Shown in pieces: positions 33,466-41,986 of a stretch of 64,000 nt of DNA; position 1 is the first letter of the stretch, and every line of letters starts with the position of its first letter. The translations under genes and the position numbers were made by a program. The DNA comes from Mucilaginibacter sp. SG564 (GTDB lineage: Bacteria; Bacteroidota; Bacteroidia; Sphingobacteriales; Sphingobacteriaceae). The stretch spans positions 383,691 to 447,690 of the forward strand of contig NZ_JABGNA010000008.1 of NCBI RefSeq assembly GCF_013149275.1. Direction: 5' to 3'. The notes below the pieces were generated by a model. It was not told the origin of the DNA. It did not search any database and was given only the letters and a program-made list of their open reading frames with translations.

Positions 33466-34750
33466 ATATATTTTATTTGTGGTTACCCTGCACCTGTTAA
33501 CACTGGTGCTCACTTACTTTATTTTTAACGATAATAAGCTATTCTTCATTGCCTCAGAGGTTGTTGTCATCATTTCGGCCATCATAGCCTGGCAGCTTTA
33601 CCGCCAGTTGATACAACCGCTAAAACTGTTAATGCAGGGCGTAGATGCCATTAAGGATAAGGATTTTAACGTAAAACTAATCTCCACCGGTAAACATGAG
33701 GTTGATGAACTGATTGGGGTATATAACCGGATGATGGATGAGTTAAGAAAGGAGCGTACCATGCAGGAACAGCAGCATTTTTTTTTAGAAAAACTGATAT
33801 ATACATCCCCAACGGGCATCATCATTCTGGATTATGATAACCGTATACAACAGGTAAATCCCAAGGCGCTGCAACTGCTGTCGGTTAATGAGGAAGCCCT
33901 AAAGGGACACTCCATTTATGAATTAGAGCATCCACTGATACAACAGATCCGGAACTTACAGTCGGGCGACACGGTTGTGGCCCGGGTTGATGGTGTAAGT
34001 TCCTTTAAACTGCAAAAATCACACTTTGTGGATAGGGGATTCTCGCGCCATTTTATCATGATCGAAGACCTGACCGCCGAGATCCTGGCCGCCGAGAAAC
34101 AGGTGTACGGCAAGGTGATCAGGATGATGGCACACGAAGTTAATAATACTATTGGTCCGGTGAATTCCATTATGCAGTCGGCTATGCATACCGATCAGCT
34201 TTGGGAGGGTCATGAATTTGATGTGCTGAAAGATGCCCTGCAGGTAGCTATGGACCGAAACCAGAACCTGAACCATTTTATGCGCAATTTTGCCGATCTG
34301 GTAAAACTGCCCCCGGCCAACAAGCAACCCGTTGTACTGCAAAAAATAATCAATTCGGTAGCGGCTCTCATGAGCGCCAAAGCCCGCGAAAACGACGTGG
34401 TATTTGAGTTGGAGCTACCCGCAGATGATATCCACCTCAAAGCCGACGAACAGCAATTAGAGCAGGCATTCATCAATATTGTAAAAAACGCGGTGGAAGC
34501 TATAGAGGATGGGGGTACCGTGAAATTTACCATCATCCCCGCCAAACGCTTACTGCTCATCACCGATACAGGCAAAGGCATTAGCGCCAGCGAGCATACC
34601 GGCCTCTTCTCCCCATTTTTCAGCACCAAAAAAGACGGGCAGGGGATAGGTCTTACCCTGGTGCGGGAGATATTGCTCAACCACGGCTTCGAATTCAGCC
34701 TCAAAACTGTGGCTGATAAACAAACGGAGTTTAGGATACATTATAGTTAA
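33449..34750 (+). CDS. Sensor histidine kinase, NtrY-like
   Basis: The 433-residue protein has two helices (about 6-24 and 30-50), a HAMP region, a PAS domain (about 125-190), HisKA with His229 (RMMAHEVNNTIGPVNSIM) and a HATPase domain (INIVKNAVEAIEDGG, ITDTGKGIS, GQGIGLTLVREILLNHG). Its sensor loop outside the membrane is very short, so it probably senses inside the membrane or a cytosolic signal through PAS. It overlaps the regulator gene by 17 bases, so both are made together as the control pair of the efflux operon. Confidence 0.94.
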   Translation: MKLRTKYILFVVTLHLLTLVLTYFIFNDNKLFFIASEVVVIISAIIAWQLYRQLIQPLKLLMQGVDAIKDKDFNVKLISTGKHEVDELIGVYNRMMDELRKERTMQEQQHFFLEKLIYTSPTGIIILDYDNRIQQVNPKALQLLSVNEEALKGHSIYELEHPLIQQIRNLQSGDTVVARVDGVSSFKLQKSHFVDRGFSRHFIMIEDLTAEILAAEKQVYGKVIRMMAHEVNNTIGPVNSIMQSAMHTDQLWEGHEFDVLKDALQVAMDRNQNLNHFMRNFADLVKLPPANKQPVVLQKIINSVAALMSAKARENDVVFELELPADDIHLKADEQQLEQAFINIVKNAVEAIEDGGTVKFTIIPAKRLLLITDTGKGISASEHTGLFSPFFSTKKDGQGIGLTLVREILLNHGFEFSLKTVADKQTEFRIHYS

Positions 34751-34764
34751 GGCATCTGTTTAAA

Positions 34765-34828
34765 GGGAGACACATGTGATGTGCCTCTACGAAAAAGAAA
34801 ATTGTAGAGACGCATTACATGCATCTTT
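34765..34828. repeat. Inverted repeat, GAGACACAT..ATGTGCCTC / GTAGAGACGCAT
   Basis: Two short palindromes, GAGACACATGTGATGTGCCT and a diverged TAGAGACGCATTACATGCAT, lie back to back. A similar pair is at 55131-55195. It begins 14 bases after the kinase stop and may serve as the operon's transcription end, although no T-run is clear. Confidence 0.65.
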
Positions 34829-34845
34829 TTGTTAATTCACTCTCC

Positions 34846-34976
34846 ACAGTCGTCCGGCTCCAGCCGAGTGACGATTATCAACAGGTCGCCGGCCTGCGAT
34901 TCAAACATAACCTTGCTTTTTACGGCGGCCAGAGGCCGGGTAATAATGGTCACTCGGCTTGAGCCGAGCGACTGCA
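34846..34976. repeat. 131-bp imperfect inverted repeat
   Basis: The left arm ACAGTCGTCCGGCTCCAGCC-GAGTGACGATTAT (34846-34878) is complementary to the right arm ending at about 34975 with few mismatches; inner GGCCGGC-type words pair as well. No relative was seen in the window. Confidence 0.8.
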
Positions 34977-34995
34977 TAGGGGGTAATTACCTCCA

Positions 34996-35085
34996 CGTCA
35001 TTGCGAGCGTAGCGTGGCAATCCCCAATTAGCAGGGCCGTTCTGTAAGTAGGGGATTGCCACGTCGTTCCTCCTCGCAATGACGG
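34996..35085. repeat. Imperfect inverted repeat, CGTCATTGCGAG..CTCGCAATGACG
   Basis: CGTCATTGCGAGCGTAGCGT-GGCAATCCCC pairs with GGGGATTGCCACGTCGTTCC-TCCTCGCAATGACG. Same family as 24535 and 63864. Confidence 0.85.
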
Positions 35086-35106
35086 ATAGTTTTATGGTCG
35101 AAAAGA

Positions 35107-35145
35107 GGCCAACCCACCATGCTTCGACGATGCTCAGCATGACAG
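35107..35145. repeat. Single arm of the GTCATGCTGAGC family
   Basis: GGCCAACCCACCATGCTTCG-ACGATGCTCAGCATGAC equals the reverse complement of the left arm at 52400 with a few changes. No second arm follows. Together with 34765-35085 it makes the whole 471-base gap before the glycosidase a string of four repeats; no gene was seen there. Confidence 0.65.
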
Positions 35146-35221
35146 CTTTTTCTCTTTTTCCACCCCAAATATTTTTATTAGCTGAATCCTTTTAGTAACG
35201 TTGTAATACCAATTCACAACT

Positions 35222-36892
35222 ATGCAAAGGCGACACTTTTTAAAACTTTCTTCAGCGGCCACCGCGGCTGTACTCTTTAGCAGGATCACGCATGCTACAT
35301 CAACCCAAACCACTGCCATCAACGCTCCCGACGAGGTGTGGGCGCAATCTGGCGAGGAATGGTTTCAGTTGAAAGGCAGCAATGGCTCATCGTTTACTTA
35401 TAAAGATATCAGCGTTAGTTTTAAAACTACGGGTAATGCCAGAGGTGTGTTTGTAAACTCGCCAACACAGCAACTCAACGCGGTTCGGCTGAAATGGAAG
35501 CATCACCTGAGTCCCAATTCCAAATTCCTGGGCGACCATTGGGAACGCTCTTATGGAGACCTGCAATGGAAAACTAATCCGGATAAGGTTAAAAATCCAT
35601 GGTATGTAATTATCCATGATGATAAACAAACGGCCTGTTTCGGCGTAAAAACCGGTTGCAAAGCTATTTGCTGGTGGGGATTGACCAACGATAGCCTGGA
35701 ACTTACTTTAGATACGCACTCCGGCGGTAACGGGGTATTATTAGGTTCGCGCCAGTTGCATGCTGCCGATATTATTACTACCGACGGTCGTCCTGGTGAG
35801 AACGCTTTTTATACCACCCGCAGGTTTTGCGGTATGATGTGCCCCAATCCGCGCTTACCCAAGCAGCCGGCTTATGGTATTAACGACTGGTATTTCGCCT
35901 ACGGCAATAACTCGTTTGATCTGATCAAGAAAACAACGGCCATGATGGCCGACCTGGTGACCGATACCCATAACCGCCCGTTTTCGGTAGTGGACGCGGG
36001 CTGGGCAACCTATTCGCCCTTATTGCCGGGCGATGGCGGCTGGAACGATGATTTCTCGAAGCCTAACGATAAGTTTAAAGATATGCACCTGCTGGCCAAC
36101 GAGATTAAGCAGTTGGGCATGCGCCCCGGCTTGTGGATGCGCCCGCTTTGTGCCCGTCATGATGAAAAAGCCAGTTTGCTGGCACCTAAAATACCAGGCC
36201 GCGACGATCCGAAAAACCCGGTACTTGATCCTACCATCCCCGAAAATATAGCTCGCATTAAGCATAATTTTGATGTGTACAAGCAATGGGGCTATGATAT
36301 GGTTAAGCATGATTTCAGCACCTACGATATTACCGGCAGATGGGGTGCCGGTATGAAGGACAGCATCACCGCGCCTGGCTGGAATTTTAACGACCGCAGC
36401 CGAACCACCGCCGAAATCATTAACGACCTTTACGCCGCCATACGCCAGGCTGCCGGCGATGGCATCTACATTATAGGCTGCAATACCATGAGCCATCTAT
36501 CCGCAAGGGTATTTGAAATGTGCCGCATTGGCGATGATACCAGCGGCCATGAATGGGAACGTACCCGTAAAATGGGGGTGAATACATTGGCTTTCCGTTT
36601 GCCGCAACATGATAAATTTTACGCTGTAGATGGCGATTGTGTGGGGCTTACCAAAGATATTTCCTGGGAACGCAACAAGCAATGGCTGGAGCTGCTGGCC
36701 GGAAGCGGTGCGCCGCTCTTTATATCGGCCCAACCCGAAGCCCTCGGCACGGAGCAAAAAGCGGCCATCAAACAAGCCTTTGCCCAGGCCGCCAAACCCC
36801 AACCCATCGGCGAACCCCTGGACTGGATGACCAATACGCAACCCCAAAAATGGAAACTAAACGGTAAAACGGTGGAGTTTGACTGGAAGTAA
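35222..36892 (+). CDS. Tat-exported clan GH-D glycosidase, alpha-galactosidase-like
   Basis: The 556-residue protein has a Tat signal (QRRHFLKLSSAATAAVLF). Residues about 45-200 form a beta-sandwich, and from about 220 a TIM barrel resembles the GH27/GH36 clan. WGYDMVKHDFSTYD carries the likely nucleophile Asp, and RIGDDTSGHEW supplies the likely acid/base Asp. VVDAGWATYSPLLPGDGGWN and WMRPLCARH are further substrate-cleft strands. It should hydrolyse an alpha-linked galactoside or a related sugar in the periplasm; the exact family and linkage are not clear. It stands alone, with repeats on both sides. Confidence 0.8.
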   Translation: MQRRHFLKLSSAATAAVLFSRITHATSTQTTAINAPDEVWAQSGEEWFQLKGSNGSSFTYKDISVSFKTTGNARGVFVNSPTQQLNAVRLKWKHHLSPNSKFLGDHWERSYGDLQWKTNPDKVKNPWYVIIHDDKQTACFGVKTGCKAICWWGLTNDSLELTLDTHSGGNGVLLGSRQLHAADIITTDGRPGENAFYTTRRFCGMMCPNPRLPKQPAYGINDWYFAYGNNSFDLIKKTTAMMADLVTDTHNRPFSVVDAGWATYSPLLPGDGGWNDDFSKPNDKFKDMHLLANEIKQLGMRPGLWMRPLCARHDEKASLLAPKIPGRDDPKNPVLDPTIPENIARIKHNFDVYKQWGYDMVKHDFSTYDITGRWGAGMKDSITAPGWNFNDRSRTTAEIINDLYAAIRQAAGDGIYIIGCNTMSHLSARVFEMCRIGDDTSGHEWERTRKMGVNTLAFRLPQHDKFYAVDGDCVGLTKDISWERNKQWLELLAGSGAPLFISAQPEALGTEQKAAIKQAFAQAAKPQPIGEPLDWMTNTQPQKWKLNGKTVEFDWK

Positions 36893-36895
36893 TTT

Positions 36896-36938
36896 AATTA
36901 TTGAATTATTGAGTTAGTGAATTAGTGATTGAAATTAT
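36896..36938. repeat. Short array of AATTAGTG words
   Basis: ATTGAATTATTGAGTTAGTG and AATTAGTGATTG follow the glycosidase stop. They are the same words as at 15331 and 28797. Confidence 0.6.
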
Positions 36939-36952
36939 TTAGGTCTTCCTCC

Positions 36953-37204
36953 GTCAGCAGATAAGCTTCGGGCGAAAAACGGGCAGAACAATGATGGGCG
37001 GTGCGGTTGCAAGGACATAGCGAACCTTACCTGAAGTATGGGTGATGAGCGAACGAAGTAGAGGTAAGGTTTAGCAGTCCGTGGTTCTGATCGTTTTGCA
37101 GGGCAATGGCCTGTGCGCAAAGAAGCCTCTCTGCTGAAAGCCCTTTGGTTACTTTGTGGCTACAAAGTAACTGGCCCTCCCGCGGCCAAGAGCGGGTATA
37201 CGCC
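36953..37204 (-). repeat. 252-bp dispersed repeat, copy 2
   Basis: This is the reverse-complement partner of 2384-2635. The perfect hairpin GTTACTTTGT/ACAAAGTAAC is at 37148-37171. The variable centre here is a perfect 10-bp inverted repeat (AACCTTACCT 37023-37032 / AGGTAAGGTT 37062-37071), while copy 1 pairs different bases at the same place. Confidence 0.8.
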
Positions 37205-37239
37205 AGGATAGTTTCTGCGTTGCCACAAGATGCTTACTC

Positions 37240-37315
37240 TTTGATACTTCACAAATTTTTTCGTATATTTATACAAACTACAGCCCGGTACTCTACACCC
37301 AAGAGCACCGGGCTG
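37240..37315 (+). promoter_or_regulatory. Candidate promoter with a hairpin at the expected transcript start
   Basis: TTTG (37240-37243), a 20-base spacer and TATATTTA (37264-37271) form a Bacteroidota-type promoter with one mismatch. The expected transcript begins near 37278, at the foot of a strong hairpin (CAGCCCGGT 37281-37289 / ACCGGGCTG 37307-37315, extended inwards by CTCT/AGAG). It is either a small RNA or a structured leader of the DUF885 gene about 340 bases downstream. Confidence 0.45.
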
Positions 37316-37616
37316 TTTGGTTAAAGAAAAAACAAGGTAAAAAATCAATCGTTTGACAGGTAGTTATTTGAAGGCCAATTTTTTGCTACTTTTTAAACCT
37401 TTCAAAACCCCTCAAAAATTTGTTAAAAAGTGTTAAAATGGGGTATTTTAAATGAAAAATGAGCTGTTTTTGAGCCTTTTTTACCCTGTTTTCTACTAAA
37501 AAAGTGTTAAAATTGAAGGTTTAAAAAGTTCCGGTGGAGCCAATCCGGTGTTTTTTATTTTATAAACAATGGAATTATTATCTTGTTCCACTTTTACATC
37601 ACCCCGAAAATCTGCC
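37316..37616 (+). other. Leader region before the DUF885 gene
   Basis: About 300 bases of very AT-rich sequence hold two near-direct copies of AAAAAGTGTTAAAAT (about 37425 and 37499). No ORF longer than a 15-codon frame (MKNELFLS.. at about 37452) was seen. A CCGG..CCGG hairpin before TTTTTT at about 37531-37555 is weak. Confidence 0.35.
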
Positions 37617-38927
37617 ATGAAGAAATTACTGCTTTTTGCACCTATATTGTTTATATTCTCGTGTAAAATGGATCCAGCCCGCGACCGTGAAAATCAAAAA
37701 CTCAACAGCCTGGCTGCCAAATATGTAAAACTGGGGCTCACCATAGGTCAGTATGATTCCGATTTTGTGGATGCATACTATGGGCCCGATTCGCTGAAAA
37801 CCAAAACAGAGCCAGTCAAGGAGTTCCCGAAGGACAGCCTGCTGGCCGATGCCAATATTTTGATGAATGAGCTGAGGGCGGTATCGTCATCATCTGTAGT
37901 AGATTCCAATAAGTTACGTGCCGACTGGATGTCTGATCAGTTGCTGGCTTTTAGTCGCCGGATACGCATTTTTTCTGGCGAGGAACGCCCTTTTGATGAG
38001 GAATCACGTGAACTGTTTGGTGTAACGGCCCCGGTGTATACCGAAGACTACTTTAAGGCCCAGATAGCCCAGCTGGACAGTATTTTACCCGGTAAAGGCC
38101 GCGTGAACGATCGATTCCAGAAGCTGGCTAATAAGTTCATCATCCCCAAAGATAAACTCGACCCGGTAATTAAAGCAGCCATTGCCGAGGCTCGCAAACG
38201 CACGCTGGCACATTATAAACTGCCTGCTAACGAAACCTTTACTCTGGAGTATGTAACCAACAAACCCTGGAGCGGTTACAACTGGTACAAGGGCGGCTAT
38301 AAAAGCACCGTACAGATCAATACGGATTTAAAAATATTTATCGATAGGGCAATTGACGTGGGCAGCCATGAAAGTTATCCCGGTCACCACGTGTACAATA
38401 TGCTGCTGGAAAAGAATTTGTATCATGACAAAGGGTGGGTAGAGATCTCACTGTATCCGTTGTTTAGCCCGCAGTCGTTGATTGCAGAAGGGAGCGCTAA
38501 TTATGGTATCGAGATGGCCTTCCCGGGAGATGAAAAGGTGAAATTTGCCAAGAGCGTGCTACTGCCGCTGGCTGGTTTAGATACGGCTGGTGTTGAACTG
38601 TATTTTAAGGCTTTAGCCATTAAGGGTAACCTGAACTATGCCCGTAACGAGGCCGCCAGGGGGCTGGTAAACAATACGATGTCACGTGACAAAGCCAGAA
38701 CATACTTAACCAAATACTGCCTTATGAATGATGAAACAGCTGATAAATCGCTCAGCTTTATCAAAAAATACCGCAGCTATGTGATCAACTATAATTACGG
38801 ATTGGACCTGGTGAAAAATTATGTTGAAGGTAACGGCGGCACGGCCAAAGATCCTCAAAAACGCTGGGAATTATTTGGACAACTGCTAAGCCATGAGGTA
38901 GCGCCGGCGAGTTTGGTGAAAAAGTAG
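37617..38927 (+). CDS. DUF885 family lipoprotein, putative metallohydrolase
   Basis: The start at 37617 is preferred because MKKLLLFAPILFIFSC is a clean lipoprotein signal; an in-frame ATG 48 bases upstream adds 16 non-conserved residues. The 436-residue product is of the DUF885 family: SHESYPGHHVYNMLLE carries the HExxPGHH-type motif and SLIAEGSANYGIEMA supplies the third, Glu-containing helix. These features point to a zinc peptidase-like fold, with the substrate unknown. The protein should be lipid-anchored and face the periplasm. A long leader with a hairpin precedes it. Confidence 0.85.
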   Translation: MKKLLLFAPILFIFSCKMDPARDRENQKLNSLAAKYVKLGLTIGQYDSDFVDAYYGPDSLKTKTEPVKEFPKDSLLADANILMNELRAVSSSSVVDSNKLRADWMSDQLLAFSRRIRIFSGEERPFDEESRELFGVTAPVYTEDYFKAQIAQLDSILPGKGRVNDRFQKLANKFIIPKDKLDPVIKAAIAEARKRTLAHYKLPANETFTLEYVTNKPWSGYNWYKGGYKSTVQINTDLKIFIDRAIDVGSHESYPGHHVYNMLLEKNLYHDKGWVEISLYPLFSPQSLIAEGSANYGIEMAFPGDEKVKFAKSVLLPLAGLDTAGVELYFKALAIKGNLNYARNEAARGLVNNTMSRDKARTYLTKYCLMNDETADKSLSFIKKYRSYVINYNYGLDLVKNYVEGNGGTAKDPQKRWELFGQLLSHEVAPASLVKK

Positions 38928-39030
38928 GGGCGGGTTTTGTCCTCAGCTGATCCCTCGGAAGGACATAAGTTTTTATAAAAAAATCGTTTATACTTCAATG
39001 GCTATTTAGCAGACCCTAAGAAGTCAAAAT

Positions 39031-39924
39031 TTAAGACTTTTGTAAGGGTACAATATTTACTGAATAGCCTTGATTTAAATAGAAACTTTGAAGTGAATTT
39101 ATATAATCATTATTATCCTTTATGTCTAAAATTTTTAATAACTCCACACCGGGTTTTGTTAACGCATAACAATTGAGATTTAGTTTTTGATTGTCCTTGC
39201 AAATCCATATAAATGATTCTCGATAGCTGAAGTTATGACCATATTCTTCTTTTGTTAATTCATTATTATTAGTATAATGTTTTAATACATGTACCGGTGG
39301 TGCGGTACTAGATAATTCGTGGTTATGATACACTAGCCCAGCAGCACTTAATAATAGTAAATCTTCATAACTAATATCGAAATTAGTGATATCTCCATTG
39401 ATCTTAAATATTTGACCACTTGTTGTAGAAATCGACGCAAGTTTCAAAAACGTTTCAGCTTCATATTGGGATAAATTGCTGAAAATATCTATGGTCCTTA
39501 ATGAGAAATTTCCAGGTTGATTAATTTCATTTGCTAATATTTTAGCCCAAAGTAATTGCATTTCGTCTGAAGTAATATCCTGAGCTTTAGTAAAGAACCT
39601 GGTTCGCCAATTAGGATCAATTGGTTGTTCTGATACCGTTTCATTAAGGAGATTAGAGGCCTCCTCTACTATATTGTCAATGTTTATTTGACGATTTATT
39701 TCTTGATGGTACAATCGTTGTTTGGCTCTCTCTGTCACTTCATATTCGGCATCGGATCTAATTATAGAAGCTTTTGCTTCAGCTTCCGCTATTTTTTCAA
39801 TTTCATAAGCTTTTGCGTCAGCTTCATTGCGCATCGCTTTGGGCTTATATTTTACCCCAATTGCTGCGCTAACGACTTCTATAAGTTTTGTGATTGGGGC
39901 TCCGAATACTTGTATGTCAGCCAT
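39031..39924 (-). CDS. DUF2806-like protein, function unknown
   Basis: The 297-residue protein has no signal or membrane helix. It starts with a predicted helix and a charged coiled-coil region (about residues 35-85, KAYEIEKIAEAEAKA), then has LLWAKILANEINQPGNFSLR followed by TIDIFSNLSQYEAETFLKLA, the conserved heart of the DUF2806 family. That stretch recalls the middle of abortive-infection alpha-type proteins. The C-terminal part is a winged-helix-like region (YEDLLLLSAAGLVYH, YALTKPGVELLKIL). The function is not known. The DNA is clearly AT-richer than its neighbours, which suggests acquisition. It is alone between a peptidase-like gene and a GNAT gene. Confidence 0.75.
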   Translation of the reverse strand: MADIQVFGAPITKLIEVVSAAIGVKYKPKAMRNEADAKAYEIEKIAEAEAKASIIRSDAEYEVTERAKQRLYHQEINRQINIDNIVEEASNLLNETVSEQPIDPNWRTRFFTKAQDITSDEMQLLWAKILANEINQPGNFSLRTIDIFSNLSQYEAETFLKLASISTTSGQIFKINGDITNFDISYEDLLLLSAAGLVYHNHELSSTAPPVHVLKHYTNNNELTKEEYGHNFSYRESFIWICKDNQKLNLNCYALTKPGVELLKILDIKDNNDYINSLQSFYLNQGYSVNIVPLQKS

Positions 39925-39954
39925 GATTTGATAAGGTTTATTTAGAATTAAGTG

Positions 39955-39987
39955 TAAATATAATTATCATATTAGACATTAATCAAA
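39955..39987 (-). promoter_or_regulatory. Candidate promoter of the DUF2806 gene
   Basis: On the minus strand TTTG (39984-39987), a 21-base spacer and TATATTTA (39955-39962) match the TTTG / TAnnTTTG pattern with one mismatch. Transcription would begin about 24 bases before the start codon. Confidence 0.45.
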
Positions 39988-40058
39988 TTTGAATTTCTTT
40001 ACGTATGTCTCATTAAATATGATGGATACTATGTCCGCAATTTGTTATGACTAAGGCT

Positions 40059-40592
40059 TTAGCCCACCCCCAATTCCAAATGAATATCCTCCGGTTCAAG
40101 GGCAAATAATTCCGGGTTGATCTCTTTGGTGATAACTGCGTCGTTCTTTAAATAAAAATCAACGGTGTTTTTGGTTGGAGTGGCGGATATGTATAGCTTT
40201 TCTGCTCCCAGGTTTTTTGCAATGATTTTGCATTGCTCCAGCAGATTTTGCCCTGCTTTTTGTCCACGAATGTTTTTGCTTACGTATAAGATATCCATTT
40301 TAAGATAGTTATTCCGGGCACCTCGTTTTACTCCTTCCACAGAGGCAACGCCAACAAGCGTATTTTGGTTAAAAGCGCCGATAACCCTTCCGCCGGTGTC
40401 TATCAGTTTGTGCTGCCGACGGATGATCTCCTCGAGTTCATCTTTGTCAAAATGAGTAACTATTTGCTGGTCGGGCCTAAGCTGTAACTCACCGTTCTGC
40501 ATATAGTAACGTTCCAGTATTTCCTCGGCGCGGTCAATTTCAGCTATACGGTGAAGTTCGGCTGAGTGTAGGTCTCTGTAAATAATGCCCAT
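40059..40592 (-). CDS. GNAT family N-acetyltransferase
   Basis: The 177-residue start at 40592 gives the usual MGIIYRDLHSAEL; a longer in-frame start adds ten residues of no conservation. The acetyl-CoA-binding motif is seen in YVSKNIRGQKAGQNLLEQC, and the last strands FYLKNDAVITKEINPELF are typical. The protein would acetylate a small molecule or protein amine in the cytosol. It points away from the GH88 gene, with 154 bases between. Confidence 0.88.
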   Translation of the reverse strand: MGIIYRDLHSAELHRIAEIDRAEEILERYYMQNGELQLRPDQQIVTHFDKDELEEIIRRQHKLIDTGGRVIGAFNQNTLVGVASVEGVKRGARNNYLKMDILYVSKNIRGQKAGQNLLEQCKIIAKNLGAEKLYISATPTKNTVDFYLKNDAVITKEINPELFALEPEDIHLELGVG

Positions 40593-40746
40593 GATAATTG
40601 GGGTTAACAAATGGTGGGTCAAGATAATGATTACTATACAAAAAATGGGGAGCGTAGCAACGGTTTACCCTAAGTGGAATATATTGCTTGCAAATCCGAT
40701 CAAAATTTGCATTTTTACTGCCAGCCAATTTTTATAAATACCTTTT

Positions 40747-41970
40747 ATGAAATTCAGAATTCTACCTGTTATTGCTTTTGTATTTTTATTTTCGACGTTC
40801 GGCGCAAATCTGCACGCGCAAGATAATTTTAAGCCGCAGAAACAATTGTCATCCACCATCAAAAAAAACTTTAAGGATGCGGATGAGCAATATAAATTTC
40901 TGGCGAAACAGATAGGTCCGCAGGATTTCCCAAAAACATATCACCCCGATACCAAAAAGCAAGAGAACAGCAATTCGGGCTGGTGGTGCAGTGGTTTTTA
41001 CCCCGGTAGTTTATTGTATCTGTATGAGCAGGATCATGATCAGTGGTTACTAACCGAAGCTAACCGCATATTAGGTGTACTGGCTAAAGAGCAGTTCAAT
41101 ACGCATACCCATGATTTGGGTTTTATGATGTATTGCAGCTTTGGCAATGCCAATAAAATTGAGCCTAAACCGGAGTATAAACAAATTTTAATTAATAGCG
41201 CTAAATCGTTATCAACCCGGTTTAACCCAACTGTAGGCTGTATTAAATCATGGGACTCAAAAAATCCGTCGGATTACCTGGTGATCATCGATAATATGAT
41301 GAACCTGGAGCTGCTGTTCTGGGCCACGCATGAAACCGGCGATTCCAGCTATTATAAAATAGCAGTTACGCATGCCAACACCACCATGAAAAACCATTTC
41401 AGGCCCGATTATAGCTCCTACCATGTGATCAACTACGATGCGCAAACCGGTGCGGTTAAAGAAAAGAAAACCGCGCAGGGCTTTGCCAATGAATCGGCAT
41501 GGGCCAGAGGGCAAGCATGGGGACTGTATGGTTACACCGTAATGTACCGCGAAACCAAAGACAAAAAATACCTGGAGCAGGCGCAAAACATAGCCCGGTT
41601 TATACTGACCAATCCCAATCTTCCGGCGGATAAAATACCTTATTGGGATTACAACGCTACTAATATTCCAAATGCGCTTAAAGATGCTTCGGCTGCTGCT
41701 ATAGCGGCCTCGGCTTTGCTGGAGCTTTGCCGCTATGCGGATAATGATAAGGGACAGGAGTATTTCAATACGGCCGAAACTATTTTAAAAACTTTATCAT
41801 CACCCACCTATAAGGCACCCATCGGAACCAATGGTGGTTTTATACTGGAGCATAGTGTAGGGCATTTGCCAGCCAAAAGCGAAGTTGATGTACCTTTAAC
41901 CTATGCCGATTATTATTTTATTGAGGCGATGAAGAGGTACCAGGATTTTAACATGAAAAAGAAAAATTAA
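40747..41970 (+). CDS. GH88 unsaturated glucuronyl hydrolase
   Basis: The 407-residue protein has a signal peptide (1-24, ...ANLHAQ) and an (alpha/alpha)6 barrel. THDLGFMMYCSFGNA carries the first catalytic Asp and VIIDNMMNLELLFWA the second, both hallmarks of unsaturated glucuronyl hydrolases. FANESAWARGQAWGLYGYT is a further conserved helix. It would hydrate and release unsaturated uronic acids from oligosaccharides made by polysaccharide lyases in the periplasm. The next gene (TMEM175) is 16 bases away. No lyase is in the window; a SusCD locus follows about 3 kb later. Confidence 0.9.
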   Translation: MKFRILPVIAFVFLFSTFGANLHAQDNFKPQKQLSSTIKKNFKDADEQYKFLAKQIGPQDFPKTYHPDTKKQENSNSGWWCSGFYPGSLLYLYEQDHDQWLLTEANRILGVLAKEQFNTHTHDLGFMMYCSFGNANKIEPKPEYKQILINSAKSLSTRFNPTVGCIKSWDSKNPSDYLVIIDNMMNLELLFWATHETGDSSYYKIAVTHANTTMKNHFRPDYSSYHVINYDAQTGAVKEKKTAQGFANESAWARGQAWGLYGYTVMYRETKDKKYLEQAQNIARFILTNPNLPADKIPYWDYNATNIPNALKDASAAAIAASALLELCRYADNDKGQEYFNTAETILKTLSSPTYKAPIGTNGGFILEHSVGHLPAKSEVDVPLTYADYYFIEAMKRYQDFNMKKKN

Positions 41971-41986
41971 TCATAAGTACTGATCG

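Noticed and set aside
34829..35140. Frames of 72-79 codons in the gap before the glycosidase
   Set aside because: They are made of inverted repeats and have no support.
36020..36496. 158-codon frame opposite the GH-D glycosidase gene
   Set aside because: Antisense shadow; the plus-strand frame carries the catalytic motifs.
36935..37348. Frames of about 60-72 codons on both strands across the second dispersed repeat
   Set aside because: Same reason as for the first copy; PGVYPLLAA-type peptides come from the repeat itself.
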